DNA of 64,000 bases from Trachythela sp. YZ-2020. Its lineage: Eukaryota > Cnidaria > Anthozoa > Malacalcyonacea > Clavulariidae. The notes under the pieces were generated by a model. The model saw nothing but the letters and a program-made list of their open reading frames with translations, was not told where the DNA came from and searched no databases. This document shows positions 23,069-34,509 of this stretch, piece after piece. Within the stretch, counting starts at the first letter, position 1, and each line of letters opens with the position of its first letter. The stretch is taken from NCBI GenBank assembly GCA_016169945.1, contig JADLSH010000103.1, forward strand, positions 1 through 64,000. Direction: 5' to 3'. A program made the position numbers and the translations under genes.

Positions 23069-26000
23069 TTCGGAAACCTGGCTTCGCGATGACGAACATA
23101 ATGTCAGTATTGACGGGTTTAATTTCGTTCATAATTATCGGCCCAACAAAACAGGAGGTGGCGTTGGCTTATATTTAGCAAAAGAGTATGAATTTAATTT
23201 GCGTGCTGATTTAGTGTTTGATAATACAGCTTGTGCTGAAGCTCTGTTTGCCGAAATTTATAGACCCAAGGGTAAAAACATTGTTGTTGGGGTAATATAT
23301 AGGCCTCCTAGTCAAAGCATTGATGAATTCATTAACAATAAATTAATTTCAATCATTTCTAAAGAAAATAAATTGTGTTATATAATGGGGGACTTTAATT
23401 TGAATTTACTTAATTACCATAGCCATCAATTCACCGGTGAATTTCTTGATATTATGTATTCCAACTCGCTTTTCCCTTTGATAACACGGCCTACTCGGAT
23501 CACATCTAACACAGCAACTTTAATTGACAATATTTTTTCAAATAACGTAGACACCTATTCGTTTAGTGGTTTATTATTTACCGATATTTCCGACCATTTG
23601 CCAATTTTTGGCTATTTTTATGAACAATTTGCTGAAAACGACAATGATGTTTATGTGACTTTTCGTGACAGAAGTAAACCAAATGTACTGAAATTTCATG
23701 AACGTCTCAGCAATTTCCAATGGTCTGATCTCGAGGGATATGATGATCCCAAACATGCGTATATTAGTTTTCATGCACAGTTCATGAATATATTTAATAC
23801 ATCTTTTCCTTTGAAAAAAATAAAAGCAGCGAGATATAAGTCAAACAAACCTTGGTTATCGAACGGTCTCTTAAAATCCGTAAGGAAAAAAAACAAATTA
23901 TACAAGAAATTTATTAGAATACCAACTTCCTCTAACGAGAATATGTACAAAAAGTATAAAAATAAACTTACTCATTTATTACGCACAGCCAAACGCCTTT
24001 ATTACGAAGTGAAGTTAGAATCCACCAAAACTAATATTAAAACAACTTGGAAAATATTAAATGAATTATTAAACAAGAAAAAGGGGAGAAGGTCATTACC
24101 TTCGGTGTTTTCTGTTAGTAATCAAGACATCTCTAATCCTTTGGATATTGCAAACCGTTTTTGTGACTATTTTACGAATATAGGGCCGAATTTAGCTAAA
24201 AATATACCTGTTTCGTCTCGGGTCTTCAGTTCCTATTTAGTAGGCGATTTTGTAAATTCAATGTTTCTTCGACCCGCTAATCAGTCTGAAATATTTGAAA
24301 TAATTAAGTCTCTTCGCCCAGGGACCGCAGGAGGTTACGATCAGGTCCCAGTATGGATTGTAAAAGATTCTATTGATCTGATTTCTGAACCATTGACTCA
24401 CATCGTTAATTTGTCTATGCAATCTGGTATCGTTCCAAGTCAGTTGAAAGTAGCGCGGGTAATACCAATTTTTAAATCTGGTGCGGATAATCTATTTTCA
24501 AACTACAGGCCTATATCCGTTCTTCCAGTCTTTTCTAAAATTTTGGAAAAGGTCGTTTATGACCGTTTAATGCATTATTTGAATGAGCATGACATTCTCT
24601 TTAAAAGTCAGTATGGCTTTCGAAAAAACCATTCTACCTCACTCGCTTTAATTCATTTAATGGATAAAATAACAACTGCTTTCGATGAGAAAAAGTACAC
24701 AGTTGGTATATTTCTAGATTTGTCAAAAGCTTTTGATACTGTTGACCATGAGATACTTTTTGAAAAACTTGAGCATTATGGCATGCGAGGATTGGCCCTT
24801 GAATGGGTTAAAAGTTATTTCAGTAATAGACAGCAGTATGTTGAATTTAATCGTACCTGTTCTCTCATGAATAATATTAAGTGTGGTGTACCTCAAGGGT
24901 CAATCCTTGGGCCATTATTTTTCTTGATATATATTAATGATATATGCAACGTCTCGAAAATCGCCGAATTGATTTTATTCGCTGATGACACTAATGTCTT
25001 TTATTCTGATAGCAATTCGTCTAATCTAACAACTGTCGTCAATAACGAGATGAATAATCTATCCGAATGGTTTTCTGCTAACAAATTGTCTATTAATGTC
25101 AATAAATCAAATTATATAATTTTCACTCCAAGACAAAAGAGGCAGACGCTCGATTTATCGCTTGAAATAAATAATCATAGATTAGAATGCGTCAAAGAAA
25201 CTACATTTCTTGGTGTAATTTTGGACGAACATTTGTCTTGGAAATCTCATATTTCTCATATCGCTAATAAAATTTCAAAATCCATTGGAATAATATACAA
25301 ATCGAGCTTCTGCCTCACTCTTCCTGCTTTGCGTACATTATATTTTGCACTTGTATATCCTTATTTGAGTTATTGTGTTACGATCTGGGGTTCAACATAT
25401 CCTTCTAATCTCAACCGTCTAGTATTATTGCAGAAAAAAGTAGTTAGAATTTTATGCAATGAGGCCTTTGATGCACATTCTACACCTTTATTTAAATCTT
25501 TAATGTTACTCAAACTTAGGGATATATATCTTTTATATTTGGGCAAGTTCATGTTTTCTTATAAAAACAACTTACTTCCAAAAAGCTTTAATAATTTCAT
25601 TTTATCTATTGATCAAGTCCACACTCGCAATTTACGGAGTGCTGGCCAATTTTATATTCCATTTTGTAGAACTAGGACGAAACAGTTCACTGTAAATTAC
25701 CAAGGTCCAACTTTTTTCAATTCATTAAGTCCTGAGATATGTAACTCATCTACTATTTCATCATTCTTGTCTAAGCTCAAAAAGTACTTCTTCTCGTGTC
25801 TTTAGTTTTTTTTATATATTTTAACCCTGATTCCGACATTCCTGTATCTACTAATATTATATTGTTATATGTATATATGTATAGTCTGCATGCGACTTTG
25901 CTATAGCTAACATTTGTGTATTTATTTAATCTGACGAGGTAACCCATAACATAATAAGCCTTTCGGTTTCTCTTTGGGTTCCCTCGCCACATTATTTTGT

Positions 26001-26085
26001 TTTCTTGTCTTTATTCTTTGTATATTTTGTGGCAAAATTTATTAAATCAAATCAAATCAATCAAATATATACCGGACAGGATTTA

Positions 26086-26213
26086 TAAGGGTTCCACTCC
26101 ATAAAGGCTGACTTACACTATCCAAGCATTTTTTGTTAAAGCATGTCTGACTCAATGCTGTTGTTATCAGAACTTTCATAGTGTAAATCAGCCTTTGGAT
26201 AGTGTGGGATCCT
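26086..26213. repeat. Foldback MITE next to LINE 3' end
   Basis: aaaggctgacttacactat (26103-26121) pairs with atagtgtaaatcagccttt (26178-26196), with one mismatch. The outer parts (aagggttccac / gtgtgggatcctt) pair more loosely. It begins about 24 bp beyond the LINE tail. Confidence 0.6.
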
Positions 26214-26238
26214 TAAGTCCCTTTATGAATATTTGGTA

Positions 26239-29200
26239 TTATTTCATATACCTGGTTGGATTTGGAGCTTGTTCAACTGAAGTAAATCCAAGTGGGAGGA
26301 CTCGATTGTTGACAATCTTTTCTCCAAATAGATTTGGCAGTTTCCATTTTGTCAGGTGTTTAGGTTGCCGTCGAACTCGGGGTAGTTGGGTTGCCATGTT
26401 AGGGTGGTCATTTAGGTACTCAAACTTGCTTGCAAGAAATTGTGCAGCCTTTGCCTTCAAGGTGTTCACCTTCTTTGAGCTGAAGTTAAATCTTCGAGGT
26501 GGCACAAATGTGGACTTGAATGAGTGGAGCTCATGTTTGCATGCATCAATCTCCTTGGCTTTGAATGCAATCTGCTCTGCCGTGTCAGTTTCCTTAGTTC
26601 TTCCTCTTAGGACTGAATGAAAATTCTCCACAGGATATTCATCTAATGCCACAAAATACTGACGCACAGTTTCAAAAATGGAGTAGGAATTTTCTTGCCA
26701 GTGCTGAAATAGGGACAGGGTTATAAGCAAGGCTTTGTTGTAGTGACGTCTGCGAAACACCACAAACATGATCCAACAGTGAAGCAAAGACTGACAGTAA
26801 AGTTCATAATTGTTACACTTGAAAACAATTGAATAAATGCTTAACACAAGAGGAACATAATTGTCGAGCAGATTTACCAGGGTGAGGTACTCAATATCCT
26901 TGCACTTGCCAAAGACTGAAAAAATTGCATCCCTGACAAGTGTCCATCCTCCATATATAACCTCCAACAATAACGATATTCGCAAGGTTTTGGTTTCATT
27001 GCCAGCTTCGCCTTTTTGCCAAATAGGAATGAGTACAAATCTGCAAATACTTCATGAAATATCAGCAAAACACACTCTCGGGCATTGAGGGAAATGTGCA
27101 GTGGACCGATGAGGGGAACAATATTCTGAAGTGCTGCCGGTAAAGACGGTGCACCAGAGTAGACCAATCTTCGAATAAAGAATTGCATTGGCCAATCACC
27201 CACAAAAGGTGCAATAAAGTGATTGAGGTAGATTTCTAGACCACTAGACAGCATTTTCTTAACTGCAGCAAGAACATTTTCACAGGACTTAAGTGGTAAC
27301 TCAACACTGTCCACAAGTATGGTATTGTCCATACGCCTCATTTGGTCGAGTTCAGTTTGTTGGTAATCATGAACTAGTAGTCGTTGACGCTCAGATTCTG
27401 GATCAAAATACTTGGCCACCACCCCCCAGTCAGGCATAATTTCAGCATATGTTTTTGAAACATTGTGCATGTTGTCTGCAATAAAAACTTTCATGCTGTT
27501 GATTTCAACTGGGGATTGTGGTAACAGCTTTACTCCCTCCTGCGAGACTGCCTTTACGTTGGGGAACACTTTCAAAAGCAAAGTGGACATGTGTATAGCT
27601 TGAGTCTGTGTCTTTGCCTCAGGACGGTGCTTGGTGTGAATGTTGTGGTAGTCATCGATACAGAATATCAGGAACTGGTTGTTTTCTATTGCAGATTGAA
27701 TGAGGCTAACAACAGTGTCTGAATGTGATGACGAGGACAACTTTGCTTGTGCTTTAACTGTGTGAGGGTGGGCAGCAATACCAAGGTTTCTGAGGGATTG
27801 AAGTCCTTGTTCACTGATACCAAACTGTTGTAGAATTCTTGACAAAGCCACTTGGAATGAATCAGGTCTTTGGGACTATGAATACACCATGATATATATA
27901 ATAACCATTGTTCGGATTCTATTTAGATGGTTACGCTCAGCAGACATTCGATCAGAACATATGGCATCATTTATGCAACAGTAGAGATTCTCAGCACCAG
28001 CATCTCTGCATATTTTCTCAAAGGCAGTAGGTTCCATTTCTGGTTGTGGCAAATGATCAATATGTGACTTGATTTTAACAAGATCTTCTTTAAAATTAGG
28101 ACAAAATGATGCTTTCTTGAGTAGTGTAGCATACTCTTCAACTTGAAGGAAAACACCATCCATTGTTTGGCACTCTTTCTCTGCAACATTCGGTTTATCA
28201 AGGTCTTTGCTGTCCGTAAAAATTGTGTGACTGGGCGAACTCAGGGTGATTGTTGTTTCATCACTTGTTTGGCTATATGGTAACTCTTTGTTTGTTTTGT
28301 AGATCACCAGTGACGGCCAATTCATCATTACCTTGGCTATTAGATTGTTCTCGTTCTTGATTGTCATCTGATTCTTGGCCAAGTTCAGATTCCAAATCAA
28401 CCAGCTACATTAGATTAATACGATTATGGACATGGTTCAGTATCATGATAGCTGGATATCGGTAGGGTAATTAGCAGAGCTTATATATATGTGTGTGTGG
28501 GGGGGGGGCTTATATGGGTACATGCCCCAGAGCCAAAACATAAACACAAAATATATTAATTGTGCCGGCTATACACCATAATTACACTCCTTGCCTTGAG
28601 AGCCTCATTCGCATGAATAGTCTTGATTCATGAGAGCGAGGGTCCACGCCAATCAAATGCACGGATTTGGATGTCAAGTGTCAACATAACATTTATAACA
28701 AACAATGATATTAATGAACTAAATAGTATTCCTGTGCCCTCCAAAAGCTGTGGAAATTTGGAGAGCTAGATTATAATATCTAAAATAGTATAGATCAACT
28801 GCCTATGTTGTCCCCCCCCCCCCTTGTGGATAATACTCCTTATAAATACATTATGATACTATTAATAGACAACTAATGCAATGCCAAGAAAAACTTTTCT
28901 GTAACGGTTTAGCACTTGATTGACTTTGAGCACTTGTAGAATAGATAATTTTCTTACCTGGCTTTGTATACTTTTCTTTACATCCTCAAGCTCTTCTCTT
29001 GCAAAGAATTTAGTAATTTTTCGTTTATTGGTGCATGTTTTTAGGCATGTTGTGCAAAGATGGTTGACTTTATGCAATACCTTTTTACCCAATTCTGCCT
29101 CCGCGTATCTCTCTAAAACACTTGCCACAGTCAGTAAACCACGGGCTTTCAGATTGACAACTTTCCCCCCATCACTTTTTGAACAGTTTTCATGGAAAGG

Positions 29201-29317
29201 ATTGTTGCAAGCCCTTTGAAATTTCGGAATTGTATCGCTTTGTAGTTTGAAAACTTTACGAAAAAGTAAAAAGATGCTATTTTTCCTGCCGTATGCTAAT
29301 TTTCTCGCGGTTTGCAT
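26239..29317 (-). pseudogene. Broken gene of an unrecognised conserved-looking family
   Basis: I recognise no domain. Exon 1 (ATG at 29317, donor GCCAG/gtaagaa at 28958) is 120 codons with a possible metal-binding pattern, CNNPFHENC and LCTTCLKTC. Exon 2 starts at an acceptor at 28404 in matching phase with acidic sequence (LVDLESELGQESDD). It then changes frame near 28325 and continues to RMSAERNHLNRIRT. A TAG (27876-27878) interrupts it, and the same frame resumes with LSRILQQFGISEQGLQSL, IDDYHNIHTKHRPEAKTQTQ and GDWPMQFFIRRL. A one-base loss near 26984 shifts to VIYGGWTLVRDAIF, LLDNYVPLVLSIYS, DEYPVENFHSVLRGRT and SSKKVNTLKAKAAQFL, with the stop at 26239. The coding blocks look protein-like and not random. 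It may be a decayed transposase of an undescribed type or a gene relic. Confidence 0.6.
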
Positions 29318-30289
29318 GCAAGCTTAAATACATCATTTGTAATACCTTCGAATAAAATCGTGTGTGTCAGTGATTTCTTGTTGGAACTTGGAACAATAAC
29401 GATATTACAGACGTTGAGTTATGAAACTGCGAGAAAACGTATGTAAAAACTACAAAATTTGCCAAATATAGATACGTTCTTTCTCAAATAGTCGATCGTC
29501 TTTTACGATATATTGCGCTGCAGAACGCGGTAATTCAACGTCGATATTTCGCGTTCTATGTCGAAATTAAGAAATTCCCATGACAAAATTCAAGATTTAT
29601 GCATATTCTATCACAATCTATGGTTTTAGATCAAGACGTTAAATATTGACGTTCACGGGAGCCGTAGAGTACGGTAATATTTTGTTGCTCCTTTTGTTTA
29701 TGTTTTTGCATTTCACGCATTGCGATTGGTCGAGAGCAAAAATGTAAACAAACGCGCTGATTGGCTCCAAACGAAATCTGCCCTTGTTGTTCTGGTGCAC
29801 TCCTGGCATAACATAAGTTATTGGTTATAAGCAGAATACAGACAGTCAAATTGATATTGAAAATAATTTATTATTTTTCAAAAAAATCACCTGAAATTAA
29901 AGAAAAAGCATATTTTCATTTAACCAAAATACATGGAAAGTATATGGTTAGAAAACAGGAAATGGTGCTTTTAATGTGCTTACTGTACCCCTACCTAAAC
30001 TTACTGTATAAAATATTGTCTAGTCATAAAATTATTTATACCTCTAGAATTACATGAACTTATGAGTATGTACAATAAACTTAAACCCTAAATTCTCCCT
30101 GTTAATGTCAATGGTATAAACTAAGATGATAGTTCATAATCTACATTTATGGTGCAATTTGAAAACAAGTTAATATGAAATTGATGAAATTTATATTATC
30201 ATGAAAGATAGAATATCATGGCGCATTTATTGAAGCATGCTGCAAAGCAGAATTTCTGTACATTATAACCATTACAATAAAAATCTGTT
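29318..30289. other. No recognisable gene
   Basis: AT-rich DNA upstream of the broken gene, with short frames only (29631-29849, 29821-30057) that carry no motif. Confidence 0.4.
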
Positions 30290-30455
30290 GGTATTATTAA
30301 ATGCTGGCCACTCTTCAGCAGAACTTTGTCCATATGTTGGATCTGTTTTGGCAATTGATATGAATTCAATAAACGCTTGATCTTCCTCGAAAGTCCATTT
30401 ATGATGTTTTACTGGGGACTTCTTTGTAGGAGTCAGCCTAATCTTTCTGCTGGGA
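30290..30455 (-). pseudogene. SANT/Myb-like exon fragment
   Basis: Minus-strand translation gives KKSPVKHHKWTFEEDQAFIE, then FISIAKTDPTYG and EEWPAF. It has the W-x3-E and spaced-tryptophan look of SANT/Myb-type DNA-binding segments. It lies upstream of the broken gene at 26239-29317 on the same strand and resembles, distantly, the last exon of the recombinase gene at 37445-37670. No donor or acceptor is obvious and the frame soon stops, so it is a stray or decayed piece. Confidence 0.4.
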
Positions 30456-31510
30456 AACTATAAAACACGTGACAGCTTTTATAGCGTTGCTAAAAAAGCT
30501 GATGTAATGTGTTTATCTGTCTACTAATTTCTCCTGACGAAGGGCTTTAGCTCGAAACGTCGAGATTTTGTTTATATCTTTTAGGCACACGCGAAGCAAC
30601 CCTCAATTTGTTATAAAAAAAGCAGTAAGGATTAGTACTGCTCTATATTTACAGTCTATAATTTACTAGACATAAACGTTATAATACATGTTCCATTTAA
30701 ATATGTCTTAGTACTCCTACTGTATTTTACATATAGGAATTATTGGCATACCAATAAAGATTTTATTGCTTCCTGCATCTAGTTTTGTAGATAAAGAGCT
30801 ATTGTAATGGGACACGTGGGTATTTTCCCCGTAATTAGTATTCACATGAATGTAATGCGCAGGAAGCGGATAGGAGTGGCGATATAATCTACAGCAGTAT
30901 GTGCATCAGTTCATTCTGCTCTTCAACCTGGTAGCGCAAGGTCAACTCTCTGGCTGAAGTCAATTTATAACCCGCCCTCCTCCCCGTTTTCTTGACGCAA
31001 AATTATTGCATATGTACATTAGTTTAGTTATTAACTTCTAAGTGGTGGGCGTATTTATTGAACCACCTTTTCTGTGCGAACTTTTAATAATTAACTTCGG
31101 TTAATAATTTGTTATGTTAATAATTATCTCATTGTTTTCAAAAATTAATAAATCGGCATGTGCGTTGCGCAAGACGCACATTGCCATAATTATTCCAGTT
31201 GCTGTCTGACTTGGTCAATTGCGCAACGTTCGCGCACAGAAAACAGAGCTAATCGTTACAAGATATCTTGCAGATCTAGTGTCAAGGAAAGGAAGCGATA
31301 AAGTTGTATTATTATGCACCAGCCAATGTAAACCCTTGTCAATGGATAAAACCTCACCTTTATCAGCTTTTTCAATCTAAGTTTTAAATGCCTGATATTA
31401 TGTCATCAGATAAATTGCTTTTTTTTGTCAAATCCCCCACCCTGCCTATAATTTCTCATGACATTCAAAACAAAACCAATGTCCTGCTGAAAGGGGCATA
31501 TAAAGTAAAC
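30456..31510. other. No recognisable gene
   Basis: Non-coding. At about 30536-30566 it carries a single copy of the gacgaagggct...ctcgaaacgtcga motif shared with the foldback at 221-320. Several small TTAATAATT palindromes lie near 31085-31130. Confidence 0.4.
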
Positions 31511-31518
31511 TGTCTAAT

Positions 31519-31687
31519 CATAGGCGTAGGAAGCAACTTCAAGTTGGGGGACACTTTGCCTTAAGGACACCTCTTCTATTAGAAAAGGGCACTTTTTTCC
31601 ATTGTTTTAGCTGGAGAAAAGGGAACTTTGAAGAAAACTTGGGTGGGGGGCACGTGCCCCCTGTGCCCCCCCATTCCTACGCCACTG
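31519..31687. mobile_element. Short hAT-like MITE (169 bp)
   Basis: The ends cataggcgtaggaag and (reverse complement) cagtggcgtaggaat are inverted copies. The flanks tgtctaat (31511-31518) and tgcctaat (31688-31695) form an 8-bp target duplication with one mismatch. The interior is G-rich near the right end. It resembles the 3266-3556 element in its gcgtaggaa core. Confidence 0.7.
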
Positions 31688-31695
31688 TGCCTAAT

Positions 31696-32419
31696 ACCCC
31701 CACATAGATCCGGGGTTGGAGGGCCAAGGGTTTTAATACATGGACTGGTGCAAATATTGTTTGCTGATTGTATAATTTTCATGTACCTTTGCATTTGATG
31801 ATGTTCCAGGACTCTTAAACAAAGCTCGGCTGGAGGTGAGCCTGGCATGTCACCTTTATAGAAGTGTATACCCGCTTAGCAGTATAATTTTCTTTATCAA
31901 CAATGACAACATCGCCATTATTAGATTCCATTTTACTCCAAAATACTTGAACTCTATAATAAAATGGAAGAATACAGTCAAATATAACCATACCTAATTT
32001 AAAGGTAATATTGAACTCAAAACAAGCAGCAACATATATGCGTATGTTTCAAAATTTATCATAATAGTTTATTCATACAGTAGCTTTCGTCGCGCCATAA
32101 TGATTCCCACGCGGTCTATTCCCGCCATCAGGGTTAGAATATCGCAAAAATACCGCAGCTTCAAACCGCGATTGCTCGTCGGTTTTGAGGAGCAAATTCA
32201 TGTTTTAAAGTATCAAAAGAAAGAGTAAACATTCCTGAATTTGCTGATGTGATTTTTTTTAGTTTCCTCATTAAAAAGTATAATTTGCTCGTGGCATATT
32301 TCAAAGCCACTTTGGTGGCGTGTCCACTGACCCGGAACATGCATAAATACAATGCGTGATTAGCATAACTAAAATCCTATAAATGTACGAAACAAGTCAA
32401 AAATACTTTAATTAGATAA
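31696..32419. other. Unassigned stretch downstream of the KDZ-like exons
   Basis: Minus-strand frames here include a block GDMPGSPPAELCLRVLEHHQ (about 31855-31795) followed by a donor-like CAAAG/gtacatg. It could be a further exon of the KDZ-like gene or of an unrelated gene. I cannot connect it by phase. Confidence 0.3.
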
Positions 32420-32716
32420 TTAAACAAAACAATCGTAAAAATATACCTTCGAAAAAACGAGATCTTCAGAGCCAAAAATTGCAATATATTTCAACAATTT
32501 TTTACCAAATGTTCCTCGAAAATCGCAATTGTGAATATTAATGAGACGCAATGCATTGCGGGAAGACCACGATTCCTCCTCTGGTTCCCGAGGCTGTGCC
32601 AGCAGATCGTACAATGCATGTTTAAATGTTAACACATCCTTCCCCAAGGCTGCATTTATTAGATAATTTTGGTTTGTCAAAGGGAAATAAAAAGACAATC
32701 TTGTCTTTGGTTGCAC
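32420..32716 (-). other. Open frame of unknown nature, 98 codons
   Basis: The minus-strand frame from an ATG at 32716 begins MQPKTRLSFYFPLTNQNYLI and includes REPEEESWSSRNALRLINIH. It ends near a donor-like TTTTTCG/aaggtatat. Composition is protein-like, but I recognise no family. Its first bases are part of an inverted repeat (32697-32813), which weakens the case for a real start. Confidence 0.3.
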
Positions 32717-32813
32717 ATCAGCCTGTGAAACGTTGATTGTGATTCACCTCAGCCTGCGAAACGTCGATTGTGATTTCTATTTTTCAGGCTGACATGCAAC
32801 CAAAGACCAGATT
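32697..32813. repeat. Inverted repeat enclosing a 26-bp direct repeat
   Basis: Arms 32697-32725 and 32785-32813 (29 bp, about three mismatches) carry tctttggttgca and its complement. Between and overlapping them a 26-bp unit (cagcctgygaaacgtygatt) appears twice, at 32719 and 32750. It is compact and non-coding, next to the last recognised KDZ exon. Confidence 0.6.
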
Positions 32814-33246
32814 TTCAAATAACTTACAGTATGACAGTATCTAATTGTACACTAACCTGGGGACAAAGAGTACATTCATTGCTAAGACAATGTTGACTAA
32901 TATATGGTTTCATAGTCTTAAACAAATGCTGATTGTACCTGAATAAAAAAGTACTATTTCAGTGCCATAACAAATTTAAAGAAAAGAAAAGAAAAAGACG
33001 GCAAGTGATGTTATTTAACTTCCTGACAAAGGGACAGTAACTTATTCCGCAGTAAACTTATTATTCTTGGCAGATGATTATGGCAAAAAATTAAAATTTT
33101 AGAGGGATGTTCAATTGCACGTTTCACACAGTGAAGAACAATGAGTTACGTACTATTTTGGAGTTTAATAATATAAAGTATAACATATATATTAAAAGTA
33201 ATATAAAAATTCAATTTTAATAACTTACTGTCATGCCTGCCAGTAG

Positions 33247-33422
33247 AAGTGTTGCAAAAGTTGCTAACTTTATTTTCAAATAAAATGTTCCTGATATTAG
33301 CCAATCATATTATATACATGCTCTATAGAAACACTCATTAATGCATGATTGGCTAATGTCAGGAACACTTTATTTTGAACAGAAAGTTGGCAAATAAGGT
33401 AATAAACATTTTTGCAACACTT
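33247..33422. repeat. Foldback MITE in a KDZ-like intron
   Basis: The perfect 13-bp ends aagtgttgcaaaa / ttttgcaacactt enclose long inverted arms. These include gttcctgatattagccaatc and its complement gattggctaatgtcaggaac. It lies between exons 4 and 5 of the KDZ-like gene. Confidence 0.7.
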
Positions 33423-34361
33423 CAATTGGCATAACTGTAAGCTTGATTTTGAAAGGATAGAGCAAATGCAGGTAGACTGTAGTGAGAGTTTGTAAGTTAT
33501 GCACAATATAATTCCATGAGTAAATAAACACTTTAGGCATTACCGAAATTCATCAAATGAATCATCGTTTAGTATTTTAGACAGATTCTGGATCTGCAAA
33601 AGAAAAATAAAGAGCTGAATAAACATATAGTACAGTATAGCCTAAATGGATCAATGATCAAAGGTATCCACATACTGTAAGTAATATAAACTACTACTTT
33701 TGGTAACCCAGGATGGAGTGCTTAATCTAGACACAAAATTACATTACAAGTACGTTTACAAGTACAGAATGCCTCTTCTCACCAATTGCATGTCATGCAA
33801 CATTGTGAGATAGATCATCATACCGGTACCCAGACAAATGACAATTGTCATGAATCATCAAACGACAACTAGTTGGAAGGGGAACTAGATGTTGAAAGGT
33901 TCTCAATACCGGTAGTACCATAAATGTAGAGTGGAGATTGGGAGGCAATCACCTTGCAAGAAACTGGAAGTTGTTGCAGCACTAAGCACTTTGAAATACA
34001 TACCCATTTTGGCAGCATAGTGGATTTGTTTAGGCCCAGAATGTCACAGAACTTATTTAGAGACACATGGCATTCAAGTAAAAGTGATTCAGCAAGTATT
34101 ACCAACTTGAAATGAAATGCAACCAATGATCTGGTTATTGACCCAGGCCATAATTACAGTTTTATCAAAGTAACTGCATCATCTTCACAACAGCAGAAAA
34201 GTATGGCCTTGTTATGCTGGTGTCCTATATGTAAAAAAGTGAATGTCATTAATATAACTTTTCTAACAGAAAAGTTACTCAAAATATTATATTGGGCAAC
34301 ATTTATATACACTAAAACATGGAAAATTGGACAGTAGCGTCAAAATATGGGCAAAAATATT

Positions 34362-34509
34362 TAACAATTATTGGATGAGGTTGAGCATGATATTGAGAAT
34401 TATCGAGCCGAAGTTTGCGTTATCTGCCGAAGCGAAGCTGAGGCAGATAACGCAAGCTTAGGCTCGATTATTCTCGATATCATGTGAAAACCGAATTCAA
34501 TAATTGTTT
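34362..34509. repeat. AACAATTATTGG-family foldback, copy 2
   Basis: Its ends and inner gatat-gagaat blocks match the element at 12661-12780. An extra hairpin (gcgttatctgcc / ggcagataacgc) occupies the centre. It lies in intron 2 of the KDZ-like gene. Confidence 0.7.

Larger units (their letters stand above)
21285..25805 (+). pseudogene. LINE ORF2: APE endonuclease and reverse transcriptase, interrupted
   Basis: ORF2 nicks target DNA and primes reverse transcription there. With the insertion 21672-23068 and one 4-bp duplication removed, one open frame of about 1,039 codons runs from the ATG at 21285 to the stop at 25805. The endonuclease shows LNIRSL, GIS/ETW (split by the insertion), GVIYRPPS, MGDFNLNLL and SDHLPIF. 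The RT shows YRPISVLPVFSKI, FLDLSKAFDTVDH (first Asp), GVPQGSILGPLFFLIYIND and LFADDTNVF (catalytic DD). A C-terminal block YPYLSYCVTIWG also fits. The reading frame is otherwise free of stops, so the copy was probably intact when the transposon landed. Confidence 0.9.
20343..26062 (+). mobile_element. Nearly full-length LINE (CR1/L2-like non-LTR retrotransposon)
   Basis: Two ORFs sit in the expected order, followed by a short 3' UTR. The element ends in a simple-sequence tail (aaatcaaatcaaatcaatcaaa, about 26041-26062) in place of a poly(A), which is common for CR1/L2-type elements. The 5' limit is approximate. The element is interrupted in ORF2 by a DNA transposon at 21672-23068, and ORF1 has lost a piece, so it can no longer move on its own. 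The clade is inferred from the APE-RT layout, the YRPxS and FADD motifs and the tail. A tree would be needed to settle it. Confidence 0.85.

Noticed and set aside
20493..25805. LTR retrotransposon reading of the 20-26 kb element
   Set aside because: There are no LTRs, protease or integrase; it has an APE endonuclease and a simple-sequence 3' tail, so it is a LINE.
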